Assembly: GCA_044350895.1 (NCBI GenBank) | Contig: JBILGT010000009.1 | Location: 1-44,111, forward strand | Direction: 5' to 3' | Source: OMIS01 sp044350895 | Lineage (GTDB): Bacteria > Patescibacteriota > Microgenomatia > UBA1400 > PJMF01 | DNA length: 44,111 bases | Part shown: piece after piece, positions 8,304 through 16,001 of the stretch | How positions within the stretch are numbered: position 1 is the first letter of the stretch | Layout of the letters: every line of letters begins with the position of its first letter | Program-made: the position numbers and the translations under genes | Notes under the pieces: model-generated | Told to the model about the DNA's origin: nothing | Seen by the model: the letters and a program-made list of their open reading frames with translations, nothing else | Database searches by the model: none

Positions 8304-9685
8304 CTACTTTGCTAAAGCAAGTGAAAAATAAAAAGTTGAACCTTTACCTTTTTCACCTTCAACCCAAATATTACCACGATGACGCTTGATTATTTCTTTT
8401 GAAATGTATAGTCCCATGCCCAACCCTGGGAAAGTTTTTTCAGTTACATCTGTAACCTGATAGAGTCGTTCAAAAATTTTTGCTTGTATCACAATTGCCG
8501 TATTTTCTGGTGAGTATTTGCTAGCATTAGTAATTAAGTTTGTTAATACTTGGCATATTCGGAATTTATCAGCAAACACTTCAAAAGATTGTTTACTCTT
8601 GTAGAGGAGTGGTTGATTATTTGTAGTTCCTTGTAGTCCATCTATTGTTTCAGCAATTAACTCATTAAGTTTAAACTTCTCTTTTGAGAAATTTAGTTTA
8701 CCTGTTTGTATTCTTGAAACATCAAGAAGATCATTAACAAGCTCTTTCAAAGAGTTTTTAAAGCACGTTCATACTTTGAACTTCGCACACGTTTAAGCAA
8801 AGATTCAATATACAGTTTCATACTAGTTATTGGCGTTTTCAATTCATGTGAGGCCATGTTTACAAAGTCATCTTTGCGTTGTTCAAGTTCTTTTTCTTGT
8901 GTGACATCATCAATCGTAGAAACTGCTGCAATGATTTTTTTATCTCTGTTAAAGATTGGACTTGCATTAACTCTCAAAAATAATTTTTTTGATTTTGTTT
9001 TGTAGTACTCAATTTCTTCGGCTGTAGTGACTTCTCCTCTATGAAGTGCTCGTACCAGCGGCCACTCACGTGCCACCAGTGGTTTTTGCGATTTGAACGC
9101 CACTTTTGAGACATAATTCTCATCACGTTCAAGCTTAGGGTTAACTCTTGATCCAATAATTTTTTCCAATTGCTTGTTACCAATTACATTACCTTTTGTA
9201 TCAGCAATCAAAACTCCGACAGGTAACTGTTGTAAAATTGTTTGCAATCGGACGCTTCCTTCTTCAGCCGAAAGGCGAGCTTCAGTTTCTTTACCAATTA
9301 ACAAATCAATCGTTTGTTTAAGCCAACCAATGATTGTGGCAAGTAAGTAGTAAAAGAATCCGAGCACAATTGTTGCTTCGATTGCTATTACAAATTGCTC
9401 ACCACTATAATTTCTTGAAAAAATTATATAAAGGTAGTACAAGAGACTGCCAGTACTTGCAATAAGACCGCCCCTAATGCCATCACGAAATGAAAAGTAT
9501 AGAATGGCTGCAACATTTACAAAAATAATATAGCTACCCACTGCATTAACATCGTGTACTACATACTGTACATACAATTCAGAAATAATCGGGATAAGAA
9601 TCGTAAAAAATAACGGAAAACGATAAGAATATTTACTACTCCCTAAACGTGCGATTGGATTAAGGTATCGTACTATAGTCTTCAT
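8304..9685 (-). pseudogene. Decayed PAS-domain sensor histidine kinase
   Basis: Two consecutive frames encode one kinase. The first (9685-8747, 312 aa) has four N-terminal membrane segments (DUF4118/MASE-like), a coiled linker, a PAS domain (LQTILQQLPVGVLIADTKG onward) and the H-box FVNMASHELKTPITSM with the phosphoacceptor His. It stops at ALKTL. The second (8750-8304) resumes with KELVNDLLDVSRIQTGKL, has the N-box NLITNASKYSPEN and G2-type GLGMGLYIS. The second dimerisation helix is missing about 9-12 residues at the junction, which shifts the frame. In addition the ATP lid jumps from AIVIQA straight to KIFERLYQV: the G1 box (DxGxG) is absent through an in-frame deletion of about 20-25 residues. 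No ATP binding is expected, so the gene is probably dead. Confidence 0.75.
8742..8754. repeat. Inverted repeat at the kinase frameshift
   Basis: CTCTTT-C-AAAGAG is a perfect 6-bp inverted repeat lying exactly where the two kinase frames meet. It may have promoted the deletion or may be its product. Confidence 0.4.
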
Positions 9686-9702
9686 ATATTGATTGAATGC
9701 AG

Positions 9703-9711
9703 AGTATAGCA
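9703..9711 (-). promoter_or_regulatory. Extended -10 (TGCTATACT) before the histidine kinase remnant
   Basis: TGCTATACT on the minus strand ends 17 nt before the ATG at 9685. The same nonamer occurs before other genes in the window (15492, 20802, 24705, 42398). Confidence 0.45.
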
Positions 9712-9724
9712 GATATTTATTATA

Positions 9725-10822
9725 TTAATTGATCTTATCAGTAAGAATTTTCTTTAATTCAGGAACGCCCACATTGGTCTTTGCTGAAATTTCGTAATGT
9801 TCTCTATCAAAGAATCTCTGTTCAATATTTTCAAGCTGAGTTGCTTCAGCAACATCAATTTTATTAAAAATGAGAATGGGAAGATCAGTGACACCTAAGT
9901 CACTGAGAATATCTTCAACAACAGTTATTTTCTCAATGGAGTCCGCATCAGATGCATCAACAACATGGAGTAATAGTCTCGCTTGCAAAGATTCAAGCAA
10001 TGTTGATTTGAATGCAGTAACAAGTACTGGCGGTAGCTCATCAATAAAACCAATCGTATCTGAGATCAAGATACCTGGATCGTACTCTGTAACTTTTAAT
10101 TTGCCCACGACACTATCCAAAGTTGTAAAAAGACCTGATTGTGTCTCCTTAATTTTTTTTGTGAGCGCATTAAAGAGTGTAGTTTTACCTGCACTGGTGT
10201 ATCCCACTAGTGCAATAGTTTTAATTCCCTTTTGTTGCCGTTGCTTAATCCGCTGCAGCTGATCACGAGAATGTTCTTTTAACTCCTTTTTTATCTTTTG
10301 CTGGAGCTTCTTCATTGTTCTACGCTCACGCTCAATATTTGTTTCACCAAGTCCTCTAGTACCGATGCCACCGCCCTGCCGTGAGAGTTCAGTTTTTCCT
10401 AGTCCATAAATACGAGGACCAGTATGCTGAATACGAGCAAGTTCAATTTGTAGCTTCGCTTCACGAGTTGATGCATGTTTATCAAAAATATTCAAAATCA
10501 GGTCCACACGATCCCACACTTTTATTTGGGTATTAACTTTCCACAATTCTTTTTCCAACCTAAATAATTGACCTGAATTAACGACGGCGTTTAATACCAC
10601 AATATCAATTTTTAATTCCTTGACCTGTTCAACTAGCCAATCAAGTTTTCCGGCACCAATGTAGGTACTTGGATCTGGGTGCACTTTATGCTGAATAACG
10701 CGGTCAACAACTGTGCCACCAAATGTGGCTACTAGTTGTTCCAGCTCCATCATATTTCGTTCCACTTGTTCTTGCGGTTCACGAGAATTCACAACTTGTA
10801 AAAGTATACATTTTGGTATCAT
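9725..10822 (-). CDS. hflX: HflX ribosome-associated GTPase
   Basis: 365 aa. The N-terminal HflX domain (GGTVVDRV, DPSTYIGAGKLDWL, VWDRVDLILNIFDKHASTREAKLQIELA) and the Gly-rich linker (SRQGGGIGTRGLGETNIERERR, about 147-168) are typical. The G domain has G1 GYTSAGKT (207-214), G2 TTLD (233-236), G3 DTIGF (255-259), G4 NKID (320-323) and G5 SAKT near 345. HflX splits or rescues stalled 70S ribosomes; it is a housekeeping or stress factor in the cytosol. Divergent from the gene at 10939; upstream on its strand TTTACA and TACTAT with a 17-nt spacer could be its promoter. Confidence 0.95.
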   Translation of the reverse strand: MIPKCILLQVVNSREPQEQVERNMMELEQLVATFGGTVVDRVIQHKVHPDPSTYIGAGKLDWLVEQVKELKIDIVVLNAVVNSGQLFRLEKELWKVNTQIKVWDRVDLILNIFDKHASTREAKLQIELARIQHTGPRIYGLGKTELSRQGGGIGTRGLGETNIERERRTMKKLQQKIKKELKEHSRDQLQRIKQRQQKGIKTIALVGYTSAGKTTLFNALTKKIKETQSGLFTTLDSVVGKLKVTEYDPGILISDTIGFIDELPPVLVTAFKSTLLESLQARLLLHVVDASDADSIEKITVVEDILSDLGVTDLPILIFNKIDVAEATQLENIEQRFFDREHYEISAKTNVGVPELKKILTDKIN

Positions 10823-10938
10823 ACTATTTGTTTAAATATCTCTTTATAGTATCGTAGTGCAAATGCAATGTAAATATCCTCAAGATGTGTGCTCGTGTGG
10901 TAGTATTTGAGTACGTAGTAAAAATAGAATTACATTTT

Positions 10939-11244
10939 ATGGCAGATCCAAAGTACAAGAAGTACTATCAACTTATGACAGAGCGCAACGGTGAGCTCTT
11001 CAAAAAATTTGCACCAATTCATGCAGGGTTTTCGACAGATGCTGAGTCTTGGGCAGATCAATTTCACACTGTAGGACGAGACGTTGTTGACGTTATTCGC
11101 GACTGGGAACGCAGACTCTGTTCTGGAACAGAAAAAGGCGGGTACGCAGCCTACTCAGCAAAGTTAGCAGAAAAATTTTGGGCAGAGATTAAGAAAGAAT
11201 TTCCACTGATTGACCAAGTTGGGCTCCGTAAAAAATCTGCGTAG
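10939..11244 (+). CDS. Small conserved-type hypothetical protein
   Basis: 101 aa from the ATG at 10939 (MADPKYKKYY); an upstream GTG/ATG at 10885 would add 18 residues of poor composition. Soluble and helical, with aromatic-rich stretches (WADQFHTVGRDVVDVIRDWERR, AEKFWAEIKKEFPLID) and a basic end. No known motif. Its stop lies 1 nt from the stop of the convergent AdoMet-decarboxylase-like gene. Confidence 0.6.
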   Translation: MADPKYKKYYQLMTERNGELFKKFAPIHAGFSTDAESWADQFHTVGRDVVDVIRDWERRLCSGTEKGGYAAYSAKLAEKFWAEIKKEFPLIDQVGLRKKSA

Positions 11245-11245
11245 C

Positions 11246-11593
11246 TTAACGAACCAACATTACTAGTCTACTGGTGTCAGCACCAAAGTATTCTTTTGAA
11301 AATTTTTCAGCGTGATCTACATCAAAATCTTTGCAGCTGAAAATATCAATGAACGCTCGCTTTTCTGGTTCGTCACAGTGAATGGTAATTGATGAAGTTT
11401 CAATGAACTGTAAAGCTGAGTAACCTTCAAGACTTCCAGCACCAAACCGTTCTATGTGACAGGGGCCATGAGCTACCATGTTAATTTCTTTGATAACTTG
11501 CTTCACATATTTTTCGATTAGTTCTGGATTACTGATAGTCTCTAAATTACAATTATATAAATCCAAACTGATTGATTTTCCCCAAGGTTTCAT
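11246..11593 (-). CDS. S-adenosylmethionine decarboxylase-like pyruvoyl enzyme (SpeH/SpeD fold)
   Basis: 115 aa, the size of a bacterial class 1b proenzyme. The core SALQFIETSSITIHCDE (59-75) aligns with the autocleavage region ESHxxIHxxPE. Ser67 is the expected pyruvoyl precursor, His72 the processing base and Cys87 (in IDIFSC) the proton donor; the 15-residue spacing from His to Cys equals that in Thermotoga AdoMetDC (His68, Cys83). Odd: the usual Glu before the cleaved Ser is Thr66 and the usual His after it is Ser68, and the WPE after the second His is CDE. The substrate may therefore not be AdoMet; published work reports SpeD homologues acting as ornithine or arginine decarboxylases. A saccharopine-dehydrogenase-like gene lies 700 nt away on the other strand. 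Confidence 0.75.
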   Translation of the reverse strand: MKPWGKSISLDLYNCNLETISNPELIEKYVKQVIKEINMVAHGPCHIERFGAGSLEGYSALQFIETSSITIHCDEPEKRAFIDIFSCKDFDVDHAEKFSKEYFGADTSRLVMLVR

Positions 11594-11720
11594 GGCAGGC
11601 TCCTGTAAATAAAAATAACGACAAAAATCAATTTTAGACTAATTGGACAGCACGTCAATACACTAATATGTGCGGGCTAAATATGAAAAATTGAGTACAA
11701 TATGTCTAGTACACAATAGT

Positions 11721-12245
11721 ATGAAAAAAACTTCACCTAAAAATCCCATTGTGACAGTACACGACAAGATGCAGCAGCACTATAGTTATGTATTGACCGC
11801 ACCAATGGGCGCTCATTTTGATCCCGAATTTAAACCTGAGTTAACCCCACAGCAGATGCTCGAGCTTGGTGTGTTTGGTGGAAAGTATATGACTGATTGT
11901 CGATCTGAATTCCCATCAGAATGGTTTGAAAAAGCAAAATTAAATCCAGATTTTCACGACCCTAAAATTAATTGCTTTGGCGTACAAGCAAGTCAGCCAC
12001 TTAGTGTGTGGCAAAAAAAAGGTTGGATTTATCACGAAGACCCTCGTGGTTGGTTCCAATGGTACTGTCGCTATTTTATGGGCAGAAGAATTGCAGATGA
12101 AGATGCGCGGCAAATTAAACGTTGGAAAGCAATTACGCGTCACATTGCCCAGCTGAGAAAGAATTGCTCTGTTGGTGATTTATCTTGCAGACCTGTTCAG
12201 CGACAAGCACTTTTGCACTGGGCGTATGACAGTAGAAAAATGTAA
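11721..12245 (+). CDS. Conserved protein of unknown function (WFQWYCRYFMGRR family)
   Basis: 174 aa from ATG 11721; the frame is open upstream but the extra residues lack family character. The sequence carries a very distinctive string of motifs: FGGKYMTDC, FPSEWFEKAKL, NCFGVQASQPLSVW, GWIYHEDPRGWFQWYCRYFMGRR, QIKRWKAITRH, CRPVQRQALLHWAYD. I recognise this as a widely distributed soluble family without an assigned activity. Cys residues and the WxxWYCRY block are conserved in the family and may form an active or nucleic-acid binding site (inference). It lies between the AdoMetDC-like and saccharopine-dehydrogenase-like genes and reads in the same direction as the latter. Confidence 0.7.
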   Translation: MKKTSPKNPIVTVHDKMQQHYSYVLTAPMGAHFDPEFKPELTPQQMLELGVFGGKYMTDCRSEFPSEWFEKAKLNPDFHDPKINCFGVQASQPLSVWQKKGWIYHEDPRGWFQWYCRYFMGRRIADEDARQIKRWKAITRHIAQLRKNCSVGDLSCRPVQRQALLHWAYDSRKM

Positions 12246-12256
12246 AAAATATTGGG

Positions 12257-12286
12257 TTGACAATAGGCTTTTTTTCCAGACATAAT
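12257..12286 (+). promoter_or_regulatory. Sigma-70-type promoter, leaderless start
   Basis: A perfect -35 TTGACA (12257-12262), an 18-nt spacer and CATAAT (12281-12286) lie just before the ATG at 12292. The -10 box is 5 nt from the start codon, so transcription should begin at or inside the start codon. No Shine-Dalgarno fits. Confidence 0.65.
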
Positions 12287-12291
12287 GGACT

Positions 12292-13545
12292 ATGCGCCTC
12301 AGCCTCTTTCCAAAGCGATATAAAAAGAAAAATTTACTCTTAATGGGAGCATCTGGTGGTGTGTCCCAAGCGTTCTTACGTTACCTTAGTCACCACCATG
12401 ATCTTTTAGAAAAATTATTTTTGTGGGATAAATCTGACGCCATCAAAACTGATGCATACATCGATCATCAAGCTCTCAACTACACCTTTATTCATGGTGA
12501 GCTCAAACTTCCTGAGCAAGAAGAAGAATACATTACTTTTTTAAAGAAGAATAAAATTGATATTGTTATTGATCTAACCGACATGGATTCTATTCCGATT
12601 CTTGAAGCATCAAATAAAGCTGGAGTCTCATATATTAATACTGCAATGAATGATGAAGAAAAATATGCATACGAACTTGTGTTTGATATCTACCCAAGAA
12701 AAGAAAAATTAAATAAAGCCGCACATATTCTATGCAGTGGCATGAACCCCGGTGTTGTTAATATGTGGGCCCGTCATGGGATTGAGAAGTTTGGAATTCC
12801 TAAAGAAATTATTCACTTTGAATACGATACTTCAACGATCTCACTTGGGTGGAAAGCCATGATGACGTGGTCACTCAAAGAATTTTTGGTGGAATGTGTA
12901 CGTGATCCATCAGGAAAAATGATTGGGCGCGATCAAGTAGAAAAACTTGAACCAAATGCACTGAAGCACCGCGTGGACATGCGTAATATCTTAGCACCAG
13001 TTATGACATTTGATGAATATCCCCGTGGCTTTACTGTAATGCATGAAGAAAATGTAAGTCTTGCGCAGCGGTACAATGTCCCATCCAAGTTTATTTATGC
13101 ATTTAACATGAAAACAATGGAAGAGCTTGTGTCGCTGTATGATGAACAACAGAATGTGTTTAAAAAAGATTTAATTCACGGCGATAATGTGCGACATCCT
13201 TTGGATGGTGCTGATAATATTGGTGTGCTTTTGAAGTATGAAGGCAAACGTGTGTACTATTTTAACTCAGCGCCAAACAACTCTGCTATTGGTACAAACG
13301 GCACCTACACGCAGGTTGTGGTGGGTGTGTATGCAGCACTATTTGTTCTCCTCTTCGATAACCTCAAATATGGCGCCTACTTTGTCGAAGATCTCTATGA
13401 CACACATTATCGCCACTATCTTTTTGATAACATGCGCGTTGAAGAATATGTATTTGAAAAAGTGAATGATCAGTACAAGCTTGCAAAGTATAATCCTAGA
13501 TTAGAAGTGAAACGAAAAGATTATACTGAGCATATTTACCTGTAA
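12292..13545 (+). CDS. Saccharopine dehydrogenase-like / possible homospermidine synthase
   Basis: 417 aa. An N-terminal Rossmann fold begins with LLLMGASGGVSQAFLRYL (15-32), followed by DIVIDLTDMDSIPILEASNKAGVSYINTAMN, the NAD(P)-binding pattern of the saccharopine dehydrogenase superfamily. CSGMNPGVVNMWARHGI in mid protein matches the 'GxNPGxV' element seen in homospermidine synthase and carboxynorspermidine dehydrogenase. The C-terminal part (GVLLKYEGKRVYYFNSAPNN) is the catalytic insertion domain. Homospermidine synthase makes homospermidine from two putrescines; with the pyruvoyl decarboxylase-like gene at 11246 this suggests a small polyamine module, but a different oxidoreductase activity is not excluded. 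Own promoter directly upstream. Confidence 0.65.
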   Translation: MRLSLFPKRYKKKNLLLMGASGGVSQAFLRYLSHHHDLLEKLFLWDKSDAIKTDAYIDHQALNYTFIHGELKLPEQEEEYITFLKKNKIDIVIDLTDMDSIPILEASNKAGVSYINTAMNDEEKYAYELVFDIYPRKEKLNKAAHILCSGMNPGVVNMWARHGIEKFGIPKEIIHFEYDTSTISLGWKAMMTWSLKEFLVECVRDPSGKMIGRDQVEKLEPNALKHRVDMRNILAPVMTFDEYPRGFTVMHEENVSLAQRYNVPSKFIYAFNMKTMEELVSLYDEQQNVFKKDLIHGDNVRHPLDGADNIGVLLKYEGKRVYYFNSAPNNSAIGTNGTYTQVVVGVYAALFVLLFDNLKYGAYFVEDLYDTHYRHYLFDNMRVEEYVFEKVNDQYKLAKYNPRLEVKRKDYTEHIYL

Positions 13546-13629
13546 AGCATTTTTAGTTATCCCCATTTACCCACCTATTTTCTGTTACAGCTTCTTTTAA
13601 GTTTGTGCTTGTAGCATACAAACTATGAA

Positions 13630-13637
13630 AGGAGGTG
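13630..13637 (+). promoter_or_regulatory. Strong Shine-Dalgarno
   Basis: AGGAGGTG, 5 nt before ATG 13643, decides the start against the in-frame ATG at 13625. It also shows that the host has a normal anti-SD, although most genes here lack one. Confidence 0.8.
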
Positions 13638-13642
13638 AAAAC

Positions 13643-14155
13643 ATGAAAAATAAAATTTTATTAACTTTAGCCGCAGCTACCGTATTAGGTGCCGGACTTT
13701 TCACTTCACGACAAGTATTTGCTCAAGAAACTGAGCAAAGTGCAGGAAATCAAATGACCTCACTGGTTCAGAGAATTGCACAAAAATTTAACTTGCAAGA
13801 AAGCGAAGTCCAAGCTGTTTTTGATCAAGAGAGACAAGAGCACCAGGCACAACGACAAGCTGCGGCTGAGGCTCGCTTAACACAATTAGTAACTGATGGG
13901 AAAATTACAGAAGCCCAGAAGCAACTCATTGTCGCAAAGCAGAAAGAGCTCCAAGAAAAACGTCACAGTCAAATGGACAGCATGAAGACTATGACGCAAG
14001 AAGAACGTCATTCAGCAATGGAGACTGAACGACAATCTCTTGAAGATTGGGCCAAACAAAATGGCATTGATGTGCAGTATCTTATGATGATGCATGGCAA
14101 TGGAAAAGGTCCAGGCATGCGTGGCATGAAACCTGAACTACAAACAGAAAATTAA
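13643..14155 (+). CDS. Small secreted helical protein with signal peptide
   Basis: 170 aa. AGGAGGTG at 13630-13637 lies 5 nt before the ATG at 13643 and fixes the start; it is the strongest Shine-Dalgarno in the window. A classical signal peptide (KNK, then LLTLAAATVLGAGLF, cleavage probably after QVFA) precedes a Gln/Glu/Arg-rich helical protein (LVQRIAQKFNLQESEVQAVF, then RLTQLVTDGKITEAQKQ) ending in a Met/Gly-rich tail (HGNGKGPGMRGMKPE). The LTxLVxxGKITxxQ repeat resembles DUF2680-type secreted proteins; CpxP/Spy-like chaperone or metal-binding roles are guesses. A strong terminator follows at 14173. Confidence 0.75.
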   Translation: MKNKILLTLAAATVLGAGLFTSRQVFAQETEQSAGNQMTSLVQRIAQKFNLQESEVQAVFDQERQEHQAQRQAAAEARLTQLVTDGKITEAQKQLIVAKQKELQEKRHSQMDSMKTMTQEERHSAMETERQSLEDWAKQNGIDVQYLMMMHGNGKGPGMRGMKPELQTEN

Positions 14156-14172
14156 AACGAACGAAACGTTTT

Positions 14173-14210
14173 AAACAGCTCCCCTGCAAAGCAGCGGAGC
14201 TGTTTTTATT
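14173..14210. terminator. Intrinsic terminator between convergent genes
   Basis: AAACAGCTCC (14173-14182) pairs perfectly with GGAGCTGTTT (14196-14205). Inside, CTGC-AAA-GCAG extends the hairpin. TTTTTATT follows on the plus strand and the arm gives AAACAG on the other side, so it serves the secreted-protein gene and may also stop the convergent helicase gene. Confidence 0.85.
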
Positions 14211-14224
14211 GTCATCACTTGAAA

Positions 14225-15409
14225 TTATCCAATAAACGTTAGTGCTTTGCCCATTTTACCTGCACGACCGGTTCTTCCGATACGATGCACGTAATCCTCA
14301 TATGACTGTGGCTCATCGTAGTTGATAACGTGTGTAACGCCTTCAACGTCGATACCACGAGCTGCAATATCAGTTGCGAGCAGTGCTTTGACACGGCCGC
14401 GCTTAAATTCATCTAATGAACGTCTGCGAGCATCTTGGGATTTATTTCCATGAATAGCCCGAACGCGCATTCCACGATCAATTAAGGTGCGTTCAAGTTT
14501 GTTAATACCGTGTTTTGTACGTCCAAAGACAATCACGCGTTCAAACTCAGTTTGTTGTAAAAGTTCATGGAGTACATCAACTTTACTCTTTCCTGGTGTG
14601 ATAGTGATAATGTCTTGTTGAATATGATCATTTGTTTCACTAGTTTTTACACTAATCTGTACTGGATCTCGTAAAAAGTTTTGCATGATTGCTTCAACAT
14701 CACGAGTCATTGTCGCACTGAAAAATGCTGACAAACGCTCTTGTGGGAGTTTTGAAATCAAGTAACTAATATCTTTTCGGAAACCAATATCTAACATACG
14801 ATCAACTTCGTCTAATACAATGTTGGTGAACATTGAAGTATCAATGATACCTCGGTCTACTAAGTCTTTAATACGACCTGGTGTACCGATCACAAAGTGA
14901 GGATTCTCACGAAGTTGCGCAATTTGACGATCCATACTTGCTCCACCAATACATAAGCAGACGCTGATGTTAAGTTGGTAGGCAAATAGCTTCAATTCAT
15001 CCAAAATTTGTAATGCAAGCTCACGAGTAGGAGCCATAATGAGGGCGCCTTGTGTATTGTCATTAGCAATTTTATGAACAAGTGGTAATAAGAAGGCAGC
15101 TGTTTTACCAGTACCTGTATTGGCAATACCAACGATATCCTTATTCTGCATCAAAACAGGAATTCCCTGATCTTGAATAGGAGTTGGATTTGTATAACCA
15201 CGCTCTTTAATATTTTGAATGATCTGTGGATGTAATCCAAAGTCATCAAAAGTATTGGTACTTTCGTACTTCACTTCTTCAGCAATAGTTATAGCTTGAT
15301 TAATATACCGTGAGCGATTGATATTTGCGCGTTGCGGCCCGAAACCTCTTGAGCTTCGTTGTTGAGGGCGAGCGCGAAAACGAGCACGTCCAGAGTTTTG
15401 ATAGGACAT
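14225..15409 (-). CDS. DEAD-box RNA helicase (with DEVD)
   Basis: 394 aa. An Arg/Gly-rich start (GRARFRARPQQRSSRGFG) precedes the two RecA domains: Q motif (F56, GYTNPTPIQ 71-79), motif I ANTGTGKT (96-103), Ia PTRELA, Ib TPGR (176-179), motif II DEVD (200-203), motif III SAT (231-233), motif V ATDIAARGID and motif VI HRIGRTGR. Motif II has Val in place of Ala, a tolerated but uncommon change. It ends a few residues after motif VI, with no C-terminal extension, so it is shorter than RhlE/CsdA. Such helicases remodel rRNA and mRNA, often in cold. The gene has a promoter at 15492-15520 and a leader of about 75 nt with a hairpin. Confidence 0.95.
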   Translation of the reverse strand: MSYQNSGRARFRARPQQRSSRGFGPQRANINRSRYINQAITIAEEVKYESTNTFDDFGLHPQIIQNIKERGYTNPTPIQDQGIPVLMQNKDIVGIANTGTGKTAAFLLPLVHKIANDNTQGALIMAPTRELALQILDELKLFAYQLNISVCLCIGGASMDRQIAQLRENPHFVIGTPGRIKDLVDRGIIDTSMFTNIVLDEVDRMLDIGFRKDISYLISKLPQERLSAFFSATMTRDVEAIMQNFLRDPVQISVKTSETNDHIQQDIITITPGKSKVDVLHELLQQTEFERVIVFGRTKHGINKLERTLIDRGMRVRAIHGNKSQDARRRSLDEFKRGRVKALLATDIAARGIDVEGVTHVINYDEPQSYEDYVHRIGRTGRAGKMGKALTFIG

Positions 15410-15455
15410 AAAACCTTATAAAAATAATATATATAGCAGCGGAGAGAATCTCATT

Positions 15456-15473
15456 ATCCGTTTGTGTACGGAT
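15456..15473 (-). ncRNA. Hairpin in the 5' leader of the helicase mRNA
   Basis: ATCCGT and ACGGAT form a 6-bp stem with a 6-nt loop in the predicted leader. Long structured leaders are common in cold-induced helicase and CspA mRNAs; regulation here is inference. Confidence 0.35.
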
Positions 15474-15491
15474 TTCAAACCGAAGATAAGT

Positions 15492-15520
15492 AGTATAGCA
15501 CGATATATCCTATAATTCAA
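15492..15520 (-). promoter_or_regulatory. Promoter of the DEAD-box helicase
   Basis: On the minus strand TTGAAT (15520-15515), a 17-nt spacer and extended -10 TGCTATACT (15500-15492). This gives a start near 15485 and a leader of about 75 nt, which is long compared with most genes here. Confidence 0.65.
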
Positions 15521-15573
15521 TGGGTGGAGGTTTTTACCCCATTTCCAGGCTAAAAACGCTTGTTAAGCCCTAT

Positions 15574-15903
15574 TTAAACTATTGGCGGCTGATGATACTT
15601 TTCACCCCATGCAGCCATCTGATTCAAAATACCTGTAAAATCAATACCCTTCTGGGTGAGAACATATTCAGCATGTGGAGCTGATCGAGTTGTACATTGT
15701 TTTTCAATCACTTGCAGCCCCTCCAGTTTACTGAGACGTTGAGAAAGAGTACGGGGACTAATGCCTTTAAGTGAGGTTTCAAGTTCTGAGAATCGTTTTC
15801 CACCTTCATACAGATCACGTAAAACTAAAGCAGTCCACTTGTCACCAATAATGGAGAGTGCTGCTTGAATACAACCTGGTTTTTTTTCTATTTGATCTGT
15901 CAT
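15574..15903 (-). CDS. HxlR-family transcriptional regulator
   Basis: 109 aa with the whole winged-helix of the HxlR family: a single Cys near the N-terminus (KKPGCIQAAL), IIGDKWTALVLRDLYEG, KRFSELETSLKGISPRTLSQRLSKLE as recognition helix, and the wing ending HAEYVLTQKG. The Cys before the HTH matches the redox/quinone/aldehyde-sensing Cys of HypR, QorR and YodB. It is divergent from an FMN-dependent reductase gene, with a palindromic site in between, which is the usual layout of a regulator that represses its neighbour and itself until an electrophile reacts with the Cys (inference). Confidence 0.9.
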   Translation of the reverse strand: MTDQIEKKPGCIQAALSIIGDKWTALVLRDLYEGGKRFSELETSLKGISPRTLSQRLSKLEGLQVIEKQCTTRSAPHAEYVLTQKGIDFTGILNQMAAWGEKYHQPPIV

Positions 15904-15934
15904 TCTAGTCTGTGTCTGTATGTACTACTTTACA

Positions 15935-15977
15935 TTGTATAGTATGTGCAGTAGTATTCTTACTATACAAAGTATAG
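15935..15977. promoter_or_regulatory. Probable HxlR operator
   Basis: TTGTATAGTA (15935-15944) and TACTATACAA (15961-15970) are a perfect 10-bp inverted repeat with 16 nt between. A second palindrome, CTATAC-AAA-GTATAG, occupies 15963-15977. They lie in the 98-nt gap between the HxlR and reductase starts. The right arm overlaps possible -10 sequences of both genes. Confidence 0.65.
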
Positions 15978-16001
15978 CACGAATGTTGCAAAAGGAGAAA
16001 T

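Noticed and set aside
15521..15560. AATGGG...CCCATT hairpin after the HxlR gene as a terminator
   Set aside because: The stem is only 6 bp with a long loop and no T-run on the minus strand.
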